64,000 bases of DNA from OMII01 sp947467385 (GCA_044360075.1 JBIKLA010000015.1:19871-83870), one strand, 5' to 3'; positions 1 to 8,868 are shown, counted from the first letter of the stretch. Numbers and translations: made by a program. The notes: generated by a model not told the origin, from the sequence alone.

Positions 1-693
1 TACGAGGCGGAAGGGGATCTCGTGGCGATTGCAGCCAGAATTGAGTCGATCACGCGTACCCTGCTCACCTCGGTCAACCAGACCTATCTTGGCGCGGATG
101 AGGACCCCGGAACGGCCGGGCTTCAGTCGAGCAGTGGCGATCTTTTCGGCAACTCTCCTGGCGTGTTCGGCCTATTTGACTTTGACTTCTCAGGCACCAA
201 GGATGTAGACGGGGACGGGATACCGACTAACTCCGATCTTCTCGGCTTGACGCCGAGCGTGCCGAGCTTCTCAACCATCCTGAAGCTTGGCTTCTCGGAT
301 CCCATGGCGTTTGCGGCGGCCCGCGACAATCAGCCGACAGCTGGGCTTAAAGTTTTTCCGCCGGGAGACGGACAGAATGCTGCTGCTGTTGCCGCGCTGC
401 GGTCTCAGGCTTTCTCTTTTTCCCTTGGCGGTTTCTCGTTTACCGGCACGCTTGAGGAGGCCTACAACGCGACCGTCAGCTATGTGGGAAATGCCAAGTC
501 CGCAGCCCAGCTTGAGGTTGATGTGGCAAATGCCATGCAGTCGAGCGCCGCAAACAAGCGCGACGAATTCTCTGCAGTTAGCCTTGATGAGGAGTTTGCC
601 AACCTTATTAAGTACCAGAAGGCGTTCCAGGCATCGGCGCGGATGATTAAGACGGCGGGCGAGCTGCTCGACCAGATAGTGAGCCTCATATGA
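1..693 (+). CDS. flgK: Flagellar hook-associated protein 1 FlgK, C-terminal part
   Basis: The reading frame is open from base 1, so this is the 3' end of a gene that starts outside the window. FlgK forms the first hook-filament junction ring outside the cell. The last 40 residues carry the FlgK/hook C-terminal signature (SLDEEFANLIKYQKAFQASA, then an amphipathic helix ending in ELLDQIVSLI). The preceding part (residues about 60-160) is the variable surface domain. The stop overlaps the flgL start as ATGA, so the two are translationally coupled, as in many flagellar operons. The upstream promoter is not visible. Family assignment is secure from the C-terminal helix plus flgL next door. Confidence 0.93.
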   Translation, partial: YEAEGDLVAIAARIESITRTLLTSVNQTYLGADEDPGTAGLQSSSGDLFGNSPGVFGLFDFDFSGTKDVDGDGIPTNSDLLGLTPSVPSFSTILKLGFSDPMAFAAARDNQPTAGLKVFPPGDGQNAAAVAALRSQAFSFSLGGFSFTGTLEEAYNATVSYVGNAKSAAQLEVDVANAMQSSAANKRDEFSAVSLDEEFANLIKYQKAFQASARMIKTAGELLDQIVSLI

Positions 694-1676
694 CCAGAAT
701 CTCAGAGATGCAGTCACAGCGGAACCTGGTGGCGCAGACCCTTGAGAACCGGCGCAGGGTCGGCGTGTTTGCAAATCAGGTGGCAAGCGGCGTAAAGGCA
801 GCCCTTCCTAGTGACACGGTCGATGCCGCAACGATCGCACGGTACAAGCAGACCCTGGACAAGATCGACGCATACACGACCACGATTGCGGGAACAAAGA
901 ACCTCCTGACGTTCCAGGACGATGTCCTGGCCCAGGCTAATGACCTCCTGATCCGGGCGAAAGAGATAGCCCAGCAGGGCGCCAACGAGTCGGTTAACGC
1001 CGTAGCGCGGACGCACCTGGCCGAGGAGGTGTACCAGATCCGCGATCATATGGCGAGCCTTGCTAACTCAACCTACCAGGGCCGTTTCGTGTTCGGCGGA
1101 GCTGACGACGATGACCCGCCGTATGACCAGACGACATATGCGGTTCCGGCGTCGGGTGAGGCGGCAAAGCGCTATGCCTTCGACAATGAGCTTGGCACGT
1201 CGACAACGAGGACGCTTGCAGTCACCGATGATCTGGTCATTTCAGTCACAACGCCGGCGAACCAGGTTTTTGGGACGGCGATAGAGGCTCTTGAGCGGCT
1301 CGGCCGGGCGCTTGGCGGCTACGGCACCACTCCAGCGAGCGGCGCTCCTGATGGGGGTGGGGCTGCCTACACATTCCCTGCGGACTACAAGCAGCAGACG
1401 GCCGATATCCTCAGCACGATAAACCTCATCAACGACTCGCGGGACACCGACATAATGCCTGAGCGGGTAAGCGTGGGAGGGCGGCTCCGTCGCCTCGAAA
1501 CCGGCGAGTCGCTCCTGGCCCTCACAAAGAACAGCACGCTTGAGGTGCTGTCCCGAATTCAGGACGCCGACGAGACCGAGTCTGCTGCCAACTTGGCTCA
1601 GGCCCAAACGGCCCTTCAAGCCTCGTACTCCGTGACAGCCAAGGTGCTGCGGCTCACAATTCTCGACTACATCTAG
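690..1676 (+). CDS. flgL: Flagellar hook-associated protein 3 FlgL
   Basis: FlgL is the second hook-filament junction protein, secreted through the flagellar export apparatus. The 328-residue protein shows the flagellin-like N-terminal coiled region (residues 1-140, including LLIRAKEIAQQGANE and NSTYQGRFVFGG, both typical of FlgL) and a C-terminal helix pair (residues 255-328). The central part is short and variable. The ATG overlaps the flgK stop in an ATGA arrangement. No signal peptide is present, as expected for type III flagellar export. A weak CTCC/GGAG stem just after the stop could end the transcript, but the signal is poor. Confidence 0.94.
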   Translation: MTRISEMQSQRNLVAQTLENRRRVGVFANQVASGVKAALPSDTVDAATIARYKQTLDKIDAYTTTIAGTKNLLTFQDDVLAQANDLLIRAKEIAQQGANESVNAVARTHLAEEVYQIRDHMASLANSTYQGRFVFGGADDDDPPYDQTTYAVPASGEAAKRYAFDNELGTSTTRTLAVTDDLVISVTTPANQVFGTAIEALERLGRALGGYGTTPASGAPDGGGAAYTFPADYKQQTADILSTINLINDSRDTDIMPERVSVGGRLRRLETGESLLALTKNSTLEVLSRIQDADETESAANLAQAQTALQASYSVTAKVLRLTILDYI

Positions 1677-1778
1677 GCTCTCCAGAAACCGGAGACTTGC
1701 GGGCCATTCGCCCCATCCCTTTGACTTTATTCGCCATTCGCGGAATGCTGTTGTCTGTCTCGCGAAACACGGGGGAGC

Positions 1779-2369
1779 ATGGGAACGCCTCAACTTTTTG
1801 ACATTAGACAGGAGCTCTGGAGCGCCGGATTCAGCGCGGCCAAGCCGTATGGGGAATTTATTGCGGGCGGTGCTGAAGCGCATCAGCGTCGTTGGGCTGA
1901 GTACTACGAGAGGTTCTCCCTCTCCGAGGCCCAGAGAGCGATCCTTGGCAGCTTTACCCGGAAAATTAATGTACTGGTGCTTGCCGGGGCGTGGTGTGGG
2001 GATTGTGCACGCCAGTGCCCGATGCTCGCCCACATCGCTGAAGCCTCTCCGAGTATCGATCTTAGGTTCCTTGACAATCAAGCTGACGCCAAGCTGCGGG
2101 ACGAGCTTCGCATTCACGGAGCTGCCCGCGTGCCTGCCGTTGTAGTGCTGTCGGAGGATATGCTCGAGATCGCGCGCGGCGTCGACCGCACGCTGACGGT
2201 ATACCGGAGGAAGGCGAGAACTGAGCTGGGTGCTGCGTGTGATGCTGGCATTGTTCCTCCCGCGGGCGAAGAGCTAGCGGCAGAGCTGCAGGAGTGGCTT
2301 GATATCTTCGAGCGGGCGCACCTCCTCGTTCGAGTTTCGCCGTTCCTGAGGGCGCGCCATAACGACTAA
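1779..2369 (+). CDS. Thioredoxin-like protein with WCGDC active site
   Basis: A 196-residue cytoplasmic protein with one thioredoxin-fold domain at residues 60-145. The active site is WCGDC (Trp72, Cys73, Cys76), with an extra Cys80 shortly after; Pro119 in RVPAVVVL is the likely cis-proline. There is no signal peptide or membrane segment. The CGDC motif differs from thioredoxin's CGPC and occurs in the broad 'thioredoxin family protein' group. It sits 5 bases before a GT2 gene and heads a packed run that includes BshB- and BshC-like proteins. A role as a reductase linked to a low-molecular-weight thiol is therefore a reasonable inference, not shown by the sequence alone. Confidence 0.85.
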   Translation: MGTPQLFDIRQELWSAGFSAAKPYGEFIAGGAEAHQRRWAEYYERFSLSEAQRAILGSFTRKINVLVLAGAWCGDCARQCPMLAHIAEASPSIDLRFLDNQADAKLRDELRIHGAARVPAVVVLSEDMLEIARGVDRTLTVYRRKARTELGAACDAGIVPPAGEELAAELQEWLDIFERAHLLVRVSPFLRARHND

Positions 2370-2374
2370 GTTGC

Positions 2375-3085
2375 ATGAGCCGGAGAATCGTCCTCATACC
2401 CGTCTTTAACGAGCAGGACCATCTTGCGGGCCTCCTTCGTCGATTGCGGGAGGTGTATTCCGGGGATGTGCTCTTTGTGGATGACGGTTCCGTTGACTGC
2501 TCACCGCAGGTGCTGCAGCAGCTTCAGTCCGACAACACCCGCATCATCATGCAGCCGGAGAACCGTGGATACGGCGCAACGCTGCTGCGCGGATTCGTTG
2601 AGGTTGTCAAGGCTGGGTATGACTACGTCATCACCATGGACTCCGATGGGCAGCATCGTCCCGACTGGATACCGGGGTTTTTTGCAGAGGCCGAGAGGGG
2701 ATGGGACGTCGTGTCAGGCAGCAGGTACAGGCAGGAGATCGATGGCAATGGCGCGGCACCAGCGGACCGGCGCGAAATCAACCTCAAAATAACTGCACTC
2801 ATCAACGAGATAACCGGCTTCGGCATTACTGATGCCTTCTGCGGATTTAAGGCGTATCGTTGCGCAGCGCTGCTGAAGCTTGACCTCACGTCCACGGGAT
2901 ACTCCATGCCTCTACAGTTCTGGATTCAGGCCAAAAAGTTTGGCCTGAAAGTCACGGAGCTTCCGGTTTCAAGGATTTACGATGACCCGAACCGCAGATT
3001 TGGCGGTGGCCTTGATGACCCGAAGGCAAGAATGAGTCTCTACCTTGAGACAATCGACAAGGAGCGAGCCCGATGGAACGTGTAG
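2375..3085 (+). CDS. Family 2 glycosyltransferase (polyprenyl-phosphate type)
   Basis: A 236-residue GT-A fold enzyme. VDDGS (residues 35-39) and MDSDGQH (residues 88-94) are the nucleotide-sugar and metal-binding motifs of the dolichol-phosphate mannosyltransferase-like branch of GT2. NRGYGATLLRG is also typical of that branch. There are no C-terminal membrane helices, so this is the short soluble form. It begins 5 bases after the thioredoxin-like gene and overlaps the deacetylase gene by 13 bases, indicating an operon. Substrate is unknown. The pairing with a PIG-L deacetylase suggests it may attach an N-acetylated sugar that the next enzyme deacetylates. Confidence 0.88.
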   Translation: MSRRIVLIPVFNEQDHLAGLLRRLREVYSGDVLFVDDGSVDCSPQVLQQLQSDNTRIIMQPENRGYGATLLRGFVEVVKAGYDYVITMDSDGQHRPDWIPGFFAEAERGWDVVSGSRYRQEIDGNGAAPADRREINLKITALINEITGFGITDAFCGFKAYRCAALLKLDLTSTGYSMPLQFWIQAKKFGLKVTELPVSRIYDDPNRRFGGGLDDPKARMSLYLETIDKERARWNV

Positions 3086-3765
3086 CGCTGGTGGTTGCCC
3101 CGCACCCGGATGACGCAGAGATCGCAATGGGTGGCACGATTGCGGCTCTTGTTTCCCAGGGGGTACGGGTGGTTGTGCTGGACCTTACGGACGGCGAGCC
3201 TACGCCTCACGGATCGCCAGAAATCCGCGCGAGCGAGACTGCGGAGGCATCGCGCATTCTGGGGCTGACCGAGCGCCACAATCTCGGCATAACGAACCGC
3301 GCCGTTTTTGACTCGGTGGAGACGCGCAGCGCTGTTGCGAATGTTATCCGCGAGGTGCGCCCGGAGCTGCTCTTTGCCCCGTACTGGGAGGATGCTCATC
3401 CCGACCACGTCGAGGCGAGCAAGCTCGTAGATGGAGCCCGTTTCTACTCGAAATTTGTGAAGAGTGATCTGCGCTATCAGCCATGGTACCCCCGCAAGGA
3501 GCTGTACTTTTTCTCGACGCATCTTAAGGTGCGGTATGCGCCATCGTTCGTGTTCGACATATCCCAGCACCTTGAGACAAAAATTTCGGCGCTCAGTGCC
3601 TATGGCTCCCAGTTCCGCGAGAACGCCCGCAACATGGGACGGATTGAGCAGGTCCGCCGTGAGGCCCTCTACTGGGGCGACCAGGTAGGAGTCGCCGCAG
3701 GTGAGCCCTTTCTTGCCCGCGAAGCGATTAAGGTGGAGGGTGCGGCAGCGCTCTTCAGCGTATGA
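3073..3765 (+). CDS. bshB: BshB-type N-acetylglucosaminyl deacetylase (PIG-L/LmbE family)
   Basis: PIG-L family zinc deacetylase of 230 residues. The N-terminal HPDDAE (His11-Asp14) and the later HPDH (residues 109-112) supply the zinc ligands and catalytic Asp. The surrounding sequence (LDLTDGEPTPHGSPEIR, then SRILGLTERHNLG) follows the BshB1 pattern, the enzyme that deacetylates GlcNAc-malate in bacillithiol synthesis. It overlaps the GT2 gene upstream and shares an ATGATG junction with the BshC-like gene downstream, so translation is probably coupled. The alternative is a deacetylase of another glycoconjugate. The BshC-like neighbour favours the bacillithiol reading. Confidence 0.85.
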   Translation: MERVALVVAPHPDDAEIAMGGTIAALVSQGVRVVVLDLTDGEPTPHGSPEIRASETAEASRILGLTERHNLGITNRAVFDSVETRSAVANVIREVRPELLFAPYWEDAHPDHVEASKLVDGARFYSKFVKSDLRYQPWYPRKELYFFSTHLKVRYAPSFVFDISQHLETKISALSAYGSQFRENARNMGRIEQVRREALYWGDQVGVAAGEPFLAREAIKVEGAAALFSV

Positions 3766-5216
3766 TGAGCGATCAGCTAGAGACGATTGATACAGTTGAG
3801 CCTCCCCTATCCCAATGGTCGGGCGTGCTCGCGGTCAATGTTGCGTTGCGCCGGGCGAGCCCAGACAGTGCAGGGGGAGCGTCGCGGGCTGCAATGCGCA
3901 GGCAGCTCCTGGTCGAGGCCGTGTCATACACCGAATCCCTCGCGGAAAAGGCGAAACGTGCGAGTGTGGATCTGCCAACCCCCGACGCCTCGCCAGAACC
4001 GGACGCCCCAATAGTGATGACCGGTCACCAGCCGGTGGCGTACCACGCTGGACTCCTGCTCAAGGAGGAGCTCCTGAATGCAATCGCGGCTGATGCTGGT
4101 GCCGCTGCGGTTAGTGTCACGATAGATACTGATGAGGGGGATGGCGGGCGAATCGTGTGGCCGCTTGTCGAGCATGGAGCGCTCACCCTTAAGGTAGCAG
4201 CGATTGCAAGCACGACTGGTGGAGTTTTCCGTGAGCAGCGAGTGGCGGACGGAGCTACAGTCCGCAGAGCCTTCGATGAAATGAGCAGGGACTTGCGGAG
4301 CAGCGGGTTAAGCCACATGGAGAAGTCGGCCTCACAAGCGGCAACGATCTACGAGGCCCTAGCAGGTGAGCCGCTATCAGAGGCGCACTCCATTGTCAGG
4401 CGAGTCTTGCGGGGGCACACTCACCTGGAGGCTCCACTCTCGCGCGTTATGGCACTCCCCGAGGCTCGCCGCTTTGTTGGGGCAATCATGGGCCACGCGC
4501 AGGAAGTTCACCGCCTGTACAACGGATGCCTCACGGCATACCGGGCGGAGCACAAGATAAAGAACGCTGCGAATCCCTTTCCGAACTTGAGGGCAGAGGG
4601 CGGGGAGATTGAGCTTCCTGTTTGGGTTCTTTCCGCGTCCGGCCGCAGGCCTCTCTGGGTTAAGCCGGGCGAGACCGCCTCAGTCGCCAAGGAGGAGATC
4701 GTTGTCCCAAAGGGCAGCTTTGTGACCCTCCTCCTCAGGGGCTTATGCTCAGATCTCTTTATACATGGACTCGGTGGGGCGAGGTACGATCGCTTTGTTG
4801 ACGCTTTCGGCGCAGCCTATCTTGGGGAGTCCCTTCCGGCTTTTGTTGTTGCGAGCCGAACTCGGTACGTGTTCGCCCAGCGGGTGCAAGAGCTGCGAAG
4901 TCTGCTGCTTCTCAAGTCAAGGATAAAGGAGATGATCTCCCATCCCGAGCTTTTTCTTGGCCAAGGACTCTTCTCGGTCGAGGAAGAGCGATACCTGGCG
5001 CAGGCATCGAGGGAGCGAAAGGAGCTTCTTGGGGGCCTTGGTGGTGCCTCCATGGAGGAGCGCAAGCCGATTACTGAGTGCCTAAACGGGCTCAACCGGC
5101 GTCTTCGGGCCTACGTTGAGCAAACGGATCTCTCCCGCAGGTTGCATAGGCCCGAGTGCAGCGAGGCCATGCTGGCCCACTGGAGCAACCGGGAGCTGCC
5201 GTTCTTCCTTGAGTAG
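3762..5216 (+). CDS. BshC-like protein (putative cysteine-adding enzyme of bacillithiol synthesis)
   Basis: A 484-residue cytoplasmic protein whose landmarks resemble BshC: VMTGHQPVAYHAGLLLKEEL near residue 86 (BshC has a similar TGQQPG-type stretch) and IHGLGGARYDRF near residue 335. BshC joins cysteine to glucosaminyl-malate in the last step of bacillithiol synthesis. The protein is shorter than the usual roughly 540 residues, and overall similarity looks distant, so it may act on a related substrate. The start overlaps the bshB stop (ATGATG), which ties the two functionally. No bshA (GT4) is present here; the GT2 upstream would not be a normal replacement. Confidence 0.6.
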   Translation: MMSDQLETIDTVEPPLSQWSGVLAVNVALRRASPDSAGGASRAAMRRQLLVEAVSYTESLAEKAKRASVDLPTPDASPEPDAPIVMTGHQPVAYHAGLLLKEELLNAIAADAGAAAVSVTIDTDEGDGGRIVWPLVEHGALTLKVAAIASTTGGVFREQRVADGATVRRAFDEMSRDLRSSGLSHMEKSASQAATIYEALAGEPLSEAHSIVRRVLRGHTHLEAPLSRVMALPEARRFVGAIMGHAQEVHRLYNGCLTAYRAEHKIKNAANPFPNLRAEGGEIELPVWVLSASGRRPLWVKPGETASVAKEEIVVPKGSFVTLLLRGLCSDLFIHGLGGARYDRFVDAFGAAYLGESLPAFVVASRTRYVFAQRVQELRSLLLLKSRIKEMISHPELFLGQGLFSVEEERYLAQASRERKELLGGLGGASMEERKPITECLNGLNRRLRAYVEQTDLSRRLHRPECSEAMLAHWSNRELPFFLE

Positions 5217-5301
5217 TGCCATATCGGGCTAGGTGGTTGGGAGCCCGGTGGGCGCAAGAGGGAGTTGCTTCCCCACCGTAGTGCGTCGTACATGTATAGG
5301 C

Positions 5302-5793
5302 ATGTCCAGAGAACACCCCCTTATCCGGCGGTTTATGCGGTTACTCTTCAGTGCTTTCGTCGCGACAGTGGCGATAGCATGCATGGAGCAGTCATCAACC
5401 CCGCGGATGAACATAGCATTCGGTTCCTCTATGGGAAGCCCGGTGAGCTCATTTAGGGTTGAGCCGGCAACAACCGAGGCTCAGCGCGAGCTGCACTTGG
5501 CGCGCTACTCATCCCTGCCTATGAGTGAGGGAATGCTCTTAGTGTACCGCTCGCAGTCGTATGTCTCAATCAGGACCGAGAACCTGAAGTTTCCGGTGGA
5601 TGTCGTCTTTATCTCGGGCCAGGGGAATGTCGTTGAGATAGTGGAGAATGCCCAGCCAGGCAGCAGCCAGCCCATTGTAAGCGAGGGAACGGCTCAATTC
5701 GTTGTGCTGTTGGCTGCAGGGGCTGTGAAGATGGCTGAAATATCGGTCGGCAACGCTTCCATGTTTCAGGGCAATTTTGCCCCCCCGGAGTGA
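5302..5793 (+). CDS. DUF192 family lipoprotein
   Basis: A small exported protein with a positively charged start, a hydrophobic stretch and a lipobox-like ...ATVAIAC, so probably lipidated. The mature part follows the DUF192 pattern: EAQRELHLARYSSLPMSEGM, then a segment aligned with the family's PLDIIF block (KFPVDVVFI), then a glycine turn and VxEI. DUF192 proteins are small secreted or lipoprotein beta-folds of unknown function. The ATG at 5302 is chosen; an ATG at 5335 right before the hydrophobic core is equally possible, and a GTG at 5233 would give an unlikely long N-terminus. It lies 85 bases after the BshC-like gene and ends convergently with the next gene. Confidence 0.7.
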   Translation: MSREHPLIRRFMRLLFSAFVATVAIACMEQSSTPRMNIAFGSSMGSPVSSFRVEPATTEAQRELHLARYSSLPMSEGMLLVYRSQSYVSIRTENLKFPVDVVFISGQGNVVEIVENAQPGSSQPIVSEGTAQFVVLLAAGAVKMAEISVGNASMFQGNFAPPE

Positions 5794-5810
5794 GAGCCAG
5801 GCAAGTAGTG

Positions 5811-6707
5811 CTACGAGGGAAACAATCGCGCGAGATCTGCATCAGGCTCACTGAGGCTGCAGCTCCCGATCGAAAAGTGGGCCCGTGAGCGAGCCTCTCG
5901 CAGGCCCTCTAGTGGCAGCGAAAAGCTGAGAGCTGAAACTCCCCGCTCAAGCGAAAACGTTGCAACTGAGCTATTTGCCAAGAGCGATGCCAGGGCGCCT
6001 TCGGGGGCGGCGGGACCCAGTGCGCGCCTAAGCATGACTGCGACGGTGAGATTCAGGAACCCCATCGGATACGCATGCCTGCCCGGCTCAACAATCGGAT
6101 GGTGGAATCCCCCTGTCACCTTAAACGGGATGTTCACGTCAGCAGCGGCGCAGAGCGCCGACGAGAGGCGCTCTGCCCCTATTCCACTCGGCCCGGTGCA
6201 GCGGCACTTAAGAGCGACGTTGGGCGAGTTTCGGCATGCGCTAACGGCCTCTCCGAGGCTGGTCCGCCACTCTTGCTGCGATAGGAGGGGCTCAATTGCA
6301 AGGAGCGCCGAATGCTTGGCAGCGATGGGGGCGAGTGATGATGCGGTGCTATTGCACGAGCCCGGTGACGAGGTGGCCTCAATCGAGCTGAGGCGAACCC
6401 CTCGCGCTACAAGCCCGTCCGCGAGCTGCGATGTCTCATCGGCTCCCGCGGTCGCTAAGAGGCACAGGGATAGAGGTCGAGAGAAGCCAAACTCTGCCAG
6501 GTCAAGGGAGAGCAGCTTCCGAGCGTGAGCCACGTCCAGCACGATGTCCGACGAGAGAAGCCACGGCCGCATGAGGACGGCGGGAAGTCGTGCACTCTCC
6601 CGGAGTGCATCCTCGAAAGGAAGAGCAGCCGGGGGAAACATGCCGGCGTAATCAAAGAGGTTCTCCAAAAGGATGTCGAGCGGGTTATTTCGATCGAGCG
6701 ATATCAT
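5811..6707 (-). CDS. Uncharacterised protein coupled to the FAH-family hydrolase
   Basis: A 298-residue soluble protein that I cannot assign to a named family. Visible landmarks are NLFDYAGMFPPAALP near the N-terminus, VALKCRCTGPSGIGAERL in the middle, and NIPFKVTGGFHHPI followed by GFLNL. The layout suggests an alpha/beta barrel-like enzyme, but no catalytic motif can be named. Its ATG overlaps the stop of the FAH-family gene (ATGA), and that gene is in turn coupled to hppD. All three are thus one translationally linked unit, and a step in tyrosine/homogentisate breakdown or its repair is the natural inference. It ends convergently 17 bases from the DUF192 gene. Confidence 0.8.
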   Translation of the reverse strand: MISLDRNNPLDILLENLFDYAGMFPPAALPFEDALRESARLPAVLMRPWLLSSDIVLDVAHARKLLSLDLAEFGFSRPLSLCLLATAGADETSQLADGLVARGVRLSSIEATSSPGSCNSTASSLAPIAAKHSALLAIEPLLSQQEWRTSLGEAVSACRNSPNVALKCRCTGPSGIGAERLSSALCAAADVNIPFKVTGGFHHPIVEPGRHAYPMGFLNLTVAVMLRRALGPAAPEGALASLLANSSVATFSLERGVSALSFSLPLEGLREARSRAHFSIGSCSLSEPDADLARLFPS

Positions 6708-7696
6708 CGAACTTGTCTAACCCGCTGTTCGATCGACCCAAAGACGTTGACCCCGTTCTGTATCATCTTGATTGAGATTGCGTCCCCATCGCGGAGGTAC
6801 TGGGTATTAATGGAGCCGGATTCTATCTTCTCGCGCATGCGCTGCTCAACGAGGCAGCTTGCGCCAACGGAGGCATCCTCATTCGAAACCGTGCCGCTTC
6901 CGATGATTGTTCCTGGCGACAATGGGCGCGTTTTAGCCGCATGCTCAATGAGCTGAAAGAACGAGAAGTGCATCAGGCCCGCGTCAGGGAACCCGAATCG
7001 TGAGCCATTGAGCCACGTTTCAAGGGGCACATGAACCCTGCCGTCGTGCCATGCGCCACCGAGCTCATCTGGCGTTAGGGCAAATGGCGCCAGTGAAGAT
7101 GGCGGCTTTCCATGGAAGAACCCAAATCCTGTGCCGAGCTCGCGCGGAATGAGCTCCCGCAAGCTTACGTCGTTGAGGAGCACGAGGAGCTTTACGTGGG
7201 ACGAAGCTTGAGCCGCAGGCGTGCCCATCGGCACGGCATCGGTTATCACGGCCACTTCAGACTCAAAGTCCATCCCGTGCGCCTGATCTATAAGCGGGAG
7301 ATCCTCCGTCGGAGAGAGTAGGTTGTCGCTTGCGCCCTGGTACATAAGCGGAATGGTGAAGAGGTCGTCCGGAAGCTCTGCTCCGCGGGCCTTACGCACA
7401 AGCTTCACATGCTCAATGAATGCGCTGCCATCAAGGAACGCCCACGTGCGCGGAAGAGGAGCGAGAAATGAAACATCGGCGACCGGGCGCATCTCCTTCC
7501 ACGTGCCGGCCCGCACCTGCGTGTCGATGTCGCGCAGCTTTGGCTCCCGCTCACCCCAAAATGAGAGCGCCTCAAGCAGACAGCCCCACTCTGGTTGCGG
7601 AAGGATGGCGATAGAGTCGCGGCTCGGGTGTACGATAACAAGCTCGCCATCGAAGGCGAGCTCCTTGCGGGCGCTTCGGATCGAGGCAAGGATCAT
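6704..7696 (-). CDS. Fumarylacetoacetate hydrolase family protein
   Basis: A 330-residue FAH-fold protein of the bacterial fumarylacetoacetase-like branch. Landmarks are the N-terminal DGELVIV strand, a central DFESEVAVI (metal-binding Asp/Glu set with MYQGASDN upstream), LLNDVSLRELIP, and a C-terminal GTIIGSGTVSN loop. FAH enzymes cleave a C-C bond of a beta-diketo acid; next to hppD the likely substrate is fumarylacetoacetate or maleylacetoacetate, the product of homogentisate ring cleavage. Both ends overlap neighbours by ATGA junctions. The usual partner homogentisate 1,2-dioxygenase is not seen in the window. Confidence 0.9.
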   Translation of the reverse strand: MILASIRSARKELAFDGELVIVHPSRDSIAILPQPEWGCLLEALSFWGEREPKLRDIDTQVRAGTWKEMRPVADVSFLAPLPRTWAFLDGSAFIEHVKLVRKARGAELPDDLFTIPLMYQGASDNLLSPTEDLPLIDQAHGMDFESEVAVITDAVPMGTPAAQASSHVKLLVLLNDVSLRELIPRELGTGFGFFHGKPPSSLAPFALTPDELGGAWHDGRVHVPLETWLNGSRFGFPDAGLMHFSFFQLIEHAAKTRPLSPGTIIGSGTVSNEDASVGASCLVEQRMREKIESGSINTQYLRDGDAISIKMIQNGVNVFGSIEQRVRQVR

Positions 7697-8868
7697 AGGT
7701 TACCCCGCTCAGCCTGGTCGCGCTCAATCGCCTCAAAGAGCGCCTTAAAGTTTCCAGCACCAAAGCCCTGAGAGCCTTCGCGTTGGATCACCTCAAAGAA
7801 GAGGGTGGGACGATCCTGGAGGTTTTTCGTGAAGATTTGAAGCAGGTATCCGTCCTCATCCCGATCAGCAAGGATTCCCAGCTCCTGAATCTTTGCGAGG
7901 TCCTCCCTGATGGTGCCTACGCGGCTCGGAACCTGCTCGTAGTAGTTCTTTGGCACCCACAGGAACCGCACTCCGCGCGCACGCAGGCGCGACACGACCG
8001 ATATGATGTCGTTAGTCCGAAAGGCGATGTGCTGGACGCCGGGGCCGCCATTAAACTCAAGGTACTCCTCGATCTGGGACTTTCTCTTGCCCTCAGCTGG
8101 CTCGTTGATAGGCATCTTGATCTTACCGCCCCCGCCGTTCATCACCTTGGACATCAGGGCCGAGTACTCAGTTGAGATGTCCTTGTCTGAGAAGTGCTTG
8201 AACTGGGTGAACCCGAGCACCTTCTCGTAGAACGCCACCCACTCATCCATCCTGCCGAGCTCCACGTTGCCGACCACGTGGTCTATCACTGCTAGGCCAG
8301 CCTCCTCTATGGCGACATCCCGCGGGAAGATCTGGCTGTATGGCGCAAAGCCCGGGAGGAAGGGCCCCTCGTATCCGGTGTGCTCAATGAAGGAGTGAAC
8401 TGTGTCCCCGTACGTCTTGATAGAGGCATGAATAATGCTGCCGTTTTGGTCCCTCCACTCTGCCGGGGCTGACACAGGCTGGGCACCGCGTTTGACGGCC
8501 TCGTAAAAGCTTGCGGCACAATTTGGAACCTTGAAAGCGACATCCTTTGCCGAAAAGCCGTGCTTGTGGACGTGCTCTGCGAGTGGGCTCGTGGAGCGCA
8601 AGGGGCATGTGATCTGGAGGAGCACGTTACCCTGCTGTAGCGCGATGCTGACCGAGTCCCTGTGGCCCGTTTCCGGGCCGCGATACCCAACAGGCCTAAA
8701 GCCAAAGCCGTGAGCGAGGTAGAAGGCGCTCTGCTTCGCCGAGTCCGCGTAGATCTCGATATGGTGAAAGCCGTCGATAGCGAGCGGGTCGAGGCTGCCA
8801 GCTGAACGCGCTTTGGCGGGATCTATAGGCGAGATAGCGCAAGGATTGAGGTTCTTGCTTGCAGTCAT
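7693..8868 (-). CDS. hppD: 4-hydroxyphenylpyruvate dioxygenase
   Basis: Non-haem iron(II) dioxygenase that turns 4-hydroxyphenylpyruvate into homogentisate in tyrosine breakdown. The 391-residue protein has two vicinal-oxygen-chelate halves. The C-terminal half carries the iron ligands in IDHVVGNV, GVQHIAF and LFFEVIQREG, and the family's closing helix GFGAGNFKALFEAIERDQ. The chosen ATG is preceded by AAGGAAGG; longer starts reaching 9006 would add about 46 atypical residues. Its stop overlaps the FAH gene start as ATGA, so it is the first gene of a three-gene coupled unit. The C-terminal helix argues against hydroxymandelate synthase. Confidence 0.96.
   Translation of the reverse strand: MTASKNLNPCAISPIDPAKARSAGSLDPLAIDGFHHIEIYADSAKQSAFYLAHGFGFRPVGYRGPETGHRDSVSIALQQGNVLLQITCPLRSTSPLAEHVHKHGFSAKDVAFKVPNCAASFYEAVKRGAQPVSAPAEWRDQNGSIIHASIKTYGDTVHSFIEHTGYEGPFLPGFAPYSQIFPRDVAIEEAGLAVIDHVVGNVELGRMDEWVAFYEKVLGFTQFKHFSDKDISTEYSALMSKVMNGGGGKIKMPINEPAEGKRKSQIEEYLEFNGGPGVQHIAFRTNDIISVVSRLRARGVRFLWVPKNYYEQVPSRVGTIREDLAKIQELGILADRDEDGYLLQIFTKNLQDRPTLFFEVIQREGSQGFGAGNFKALFEAIERDQAERGNL

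Noticed and set aside
1242..2117. 291-codon minus-strand frame opposite flgL and the thioredoxin-like gene
   Set aside because: Runs across two well-supported plus-strand genes, has Arg/Pro-biased composition and no recognisable motif; a shadow of high-GC coding DNA.
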